This document shows positions 45,508-47,572 of a stretch of DNA of 47,572 nt, one piece after another. The notes under the pieces are model-generated. The model saw only the letters and a program-made list of their open reading frames with translations. It was not told the DNA's origin and did not search any database. Position 1 is the first letter of the stretch. The number at the start of each line of letters is the position of its first letter. Source of the stretch: Planctomycetaceae bacterium (lineage in GTDB: Bacteria; Planctomycetota; PLA2); assembly GCA_011525755.1 (NCBI GenBank), contig WYBS01000146.1, positions 1 through 47,572 on the forward strand, read 5' to 3'. The translations under genes were made by a program, and so were the position numbers.

Positions 45508-46380
45508 ATGCCCGAGCAGGCAAAGGTCATCCGGAAGCGCATCAAGAGCGTTTCCGCCACGAAGAAGATCACGCGCACCATGGAGATGGTCGCGACGGCG
45601 AAGCTCAAGAGCGCGCAGCAGCGCGTGCAGTCGTCGGGGCCCTATCTCGAGCAGCTCCGGCAGCTCATGCGCGAGATCGGCGGGAGCGGCGTCGACGTCT
45701 CGAAGTGGCCCTACTTCGAGGTGCGCCCGGGCAAGCGGACGCTCCTCTTCCTCCTGACCGCGAACCGCGGCCTCTGCGGCGCGTTCAACGCGAACCTGAT
45801 CCGCCTCGCGCGCGACACCTGCCGCGCGAAGGAGAAGGACGGCCACACGCTGCGCGTCCGCGTCGCCGGGAAGAAGGGCATCATGGCGCTCCGGTACCAG
45901 GGCTTCAAGCCGGAGAAGACCTACATCGACGAGCTCGTGGACAAGCCCACGCCGAAGGACGCGGAGTTCTTCCTGAAGGAGCTCGTCACGCCGTTCCTCC
46001 AGAACGAGGTGGACGAGGTCCTCGTCGTCTACCCGCACTGGGAGAGCGTCGGGCGCCAGCCGCCGACGGTGCTGAGGCTCCTGCCCATCGCGCCGGAGGA
46101 GAAGGGCGCCGCCTCGGCGATCCCGCCGATCTTCGAGCCGTCGCCCGAGGGGATCCTCGACCGGCTGCTGCCGCTCTACGGACGGCAGCTGATGTACTCG
46201 ATCCTCGCGGAGACGGTGGCGTCGGAGCAGCTCGCGCGGCGCATGGCGATGAAGCTCGCGACCGACAACGCGTCCGACATGGTGAACCACCTGACGCGGC
46301 AGTACAACAAGGCGCGCCAGGCGCAGATCACGAAGGAGATCGCCGAGATCCTCGGCGGCTCCGAGGCCCTGAAGGAATAG
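45508..46380 (+). CDS. atpG: F-type ATP synthase subunit gamma
   Basis: The 290-residue central-stalk subunit starts with the IKSVSATKKITRTMEMVATAKL helix (about 11-32). It contains LTANRGLCGAFNANL and ends in the conserved NASDMVNHLTRQYNKARQAQITKEIAEILGG. It is followed by a 33-nt palindrome four bases after its TAG. Confidence 0.97.
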   Translation: MPEQAKVIRKRIKSVSATKKITRTMEMVATAKLKSAQQRVQSSGPYLEQLRQLMREIGGSGVDVSKWPYFEVRPGKRTLLFLLTANRGLCGAFNANLIRLARDTCRAKEKDGHTLRVRVAGKKGIMALRYQGFKPEKTYIDELVDKPTPKDAEFFLKELVTPFLQNEVDEVLVVYPHWESVGRQPPTVLRLLPIAPEEKGAASAIPPIFEPSPEGILDRLLPLYGRQLMYSILAETVASEQLARRMAMKLATDNASDMVNHLTRQYNKARQAQITKEIAEILGGSEALKE

Positions 46381-46383
46381 ATA

Positions 46384-47572
<1,189 letters not shown>

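Overview
The window is a roughly 70% G+C chromosomal segment from a diderm bacterium, most likely an uncultured planctomycete or a close relative. This placement is inference: it rests on the abundance of HEAT/TPR secreted proteins, a Hanks-type kinase with a long extracytoplasmic part, FHA and sigma-54 regulators, a GT9 heptosyltransferase-like enzyme (outer membrane), frequent GTG/TTG starts, and base composition. No rRNA, tRNA, CRISPR array or insertion sequence was seen.

Layout. (1) 1-1051: 3' part of an M29-type aminopeptidase. (2) 1205-6371, minus: a tightly coupled three-gene operon of a patatin-like protein, a 1238-residue membrane protein with a clear four-helix voltage-sensor signature but no recognisable pore, and a small multi-spanning protein. 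(3) 6380-6895: an N-terminally truncated HigB-type toxin with an intact HigA antitoxin. (4) 7148-14191: minus-strand housekeeping blocks secG-yicC-gmk and DAHP synthase-tpiA, separated by an inverted HEAT-repeat gene, followed by a MerR-HTH/ParA fusion. (5) 14348-24117, plus: FHA-GAF-sigma54 activator, a tandem repeat, a pseudo-peptidase, and a HEAT / Ser-Thr kinase / FHA operon. (6) 24209-25202: a candidate nucleotidyltransferase toxin-antitoxin pair. (7) 25236-30690, minus: GT9 transferase, glnE and a membrane-anchored beta-domain protein, overlapping end to end. (8) 30789-34620: secreted proteins (beta-domain/HEAT, Gly-rich, TPR, small anchored). (9) 34778-40741: MsbA-like ABC exporter, EF-G paralogue, zinc-ribbon/M50 protein. 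(10) 40975-47572: F-type ATP synthase operon atpZ-I-B-E-F-H-A-G-D, cut inside atpD by the window end.

Most unusual items: the voltage-sensor/patatin operon, a perfect 33-nt palindrome between atpG and atpD, two families of short C/G-rich dispersed repeats that also supply coding tails, a strong G-quadruplex motif between divergent promoters, and a recurring GTACAAT-like -10 box very close to start codons. Gene overlaps (ATGA, GTGA, TAATG) are very frequent, so translational coupling appears to be a general habit here.
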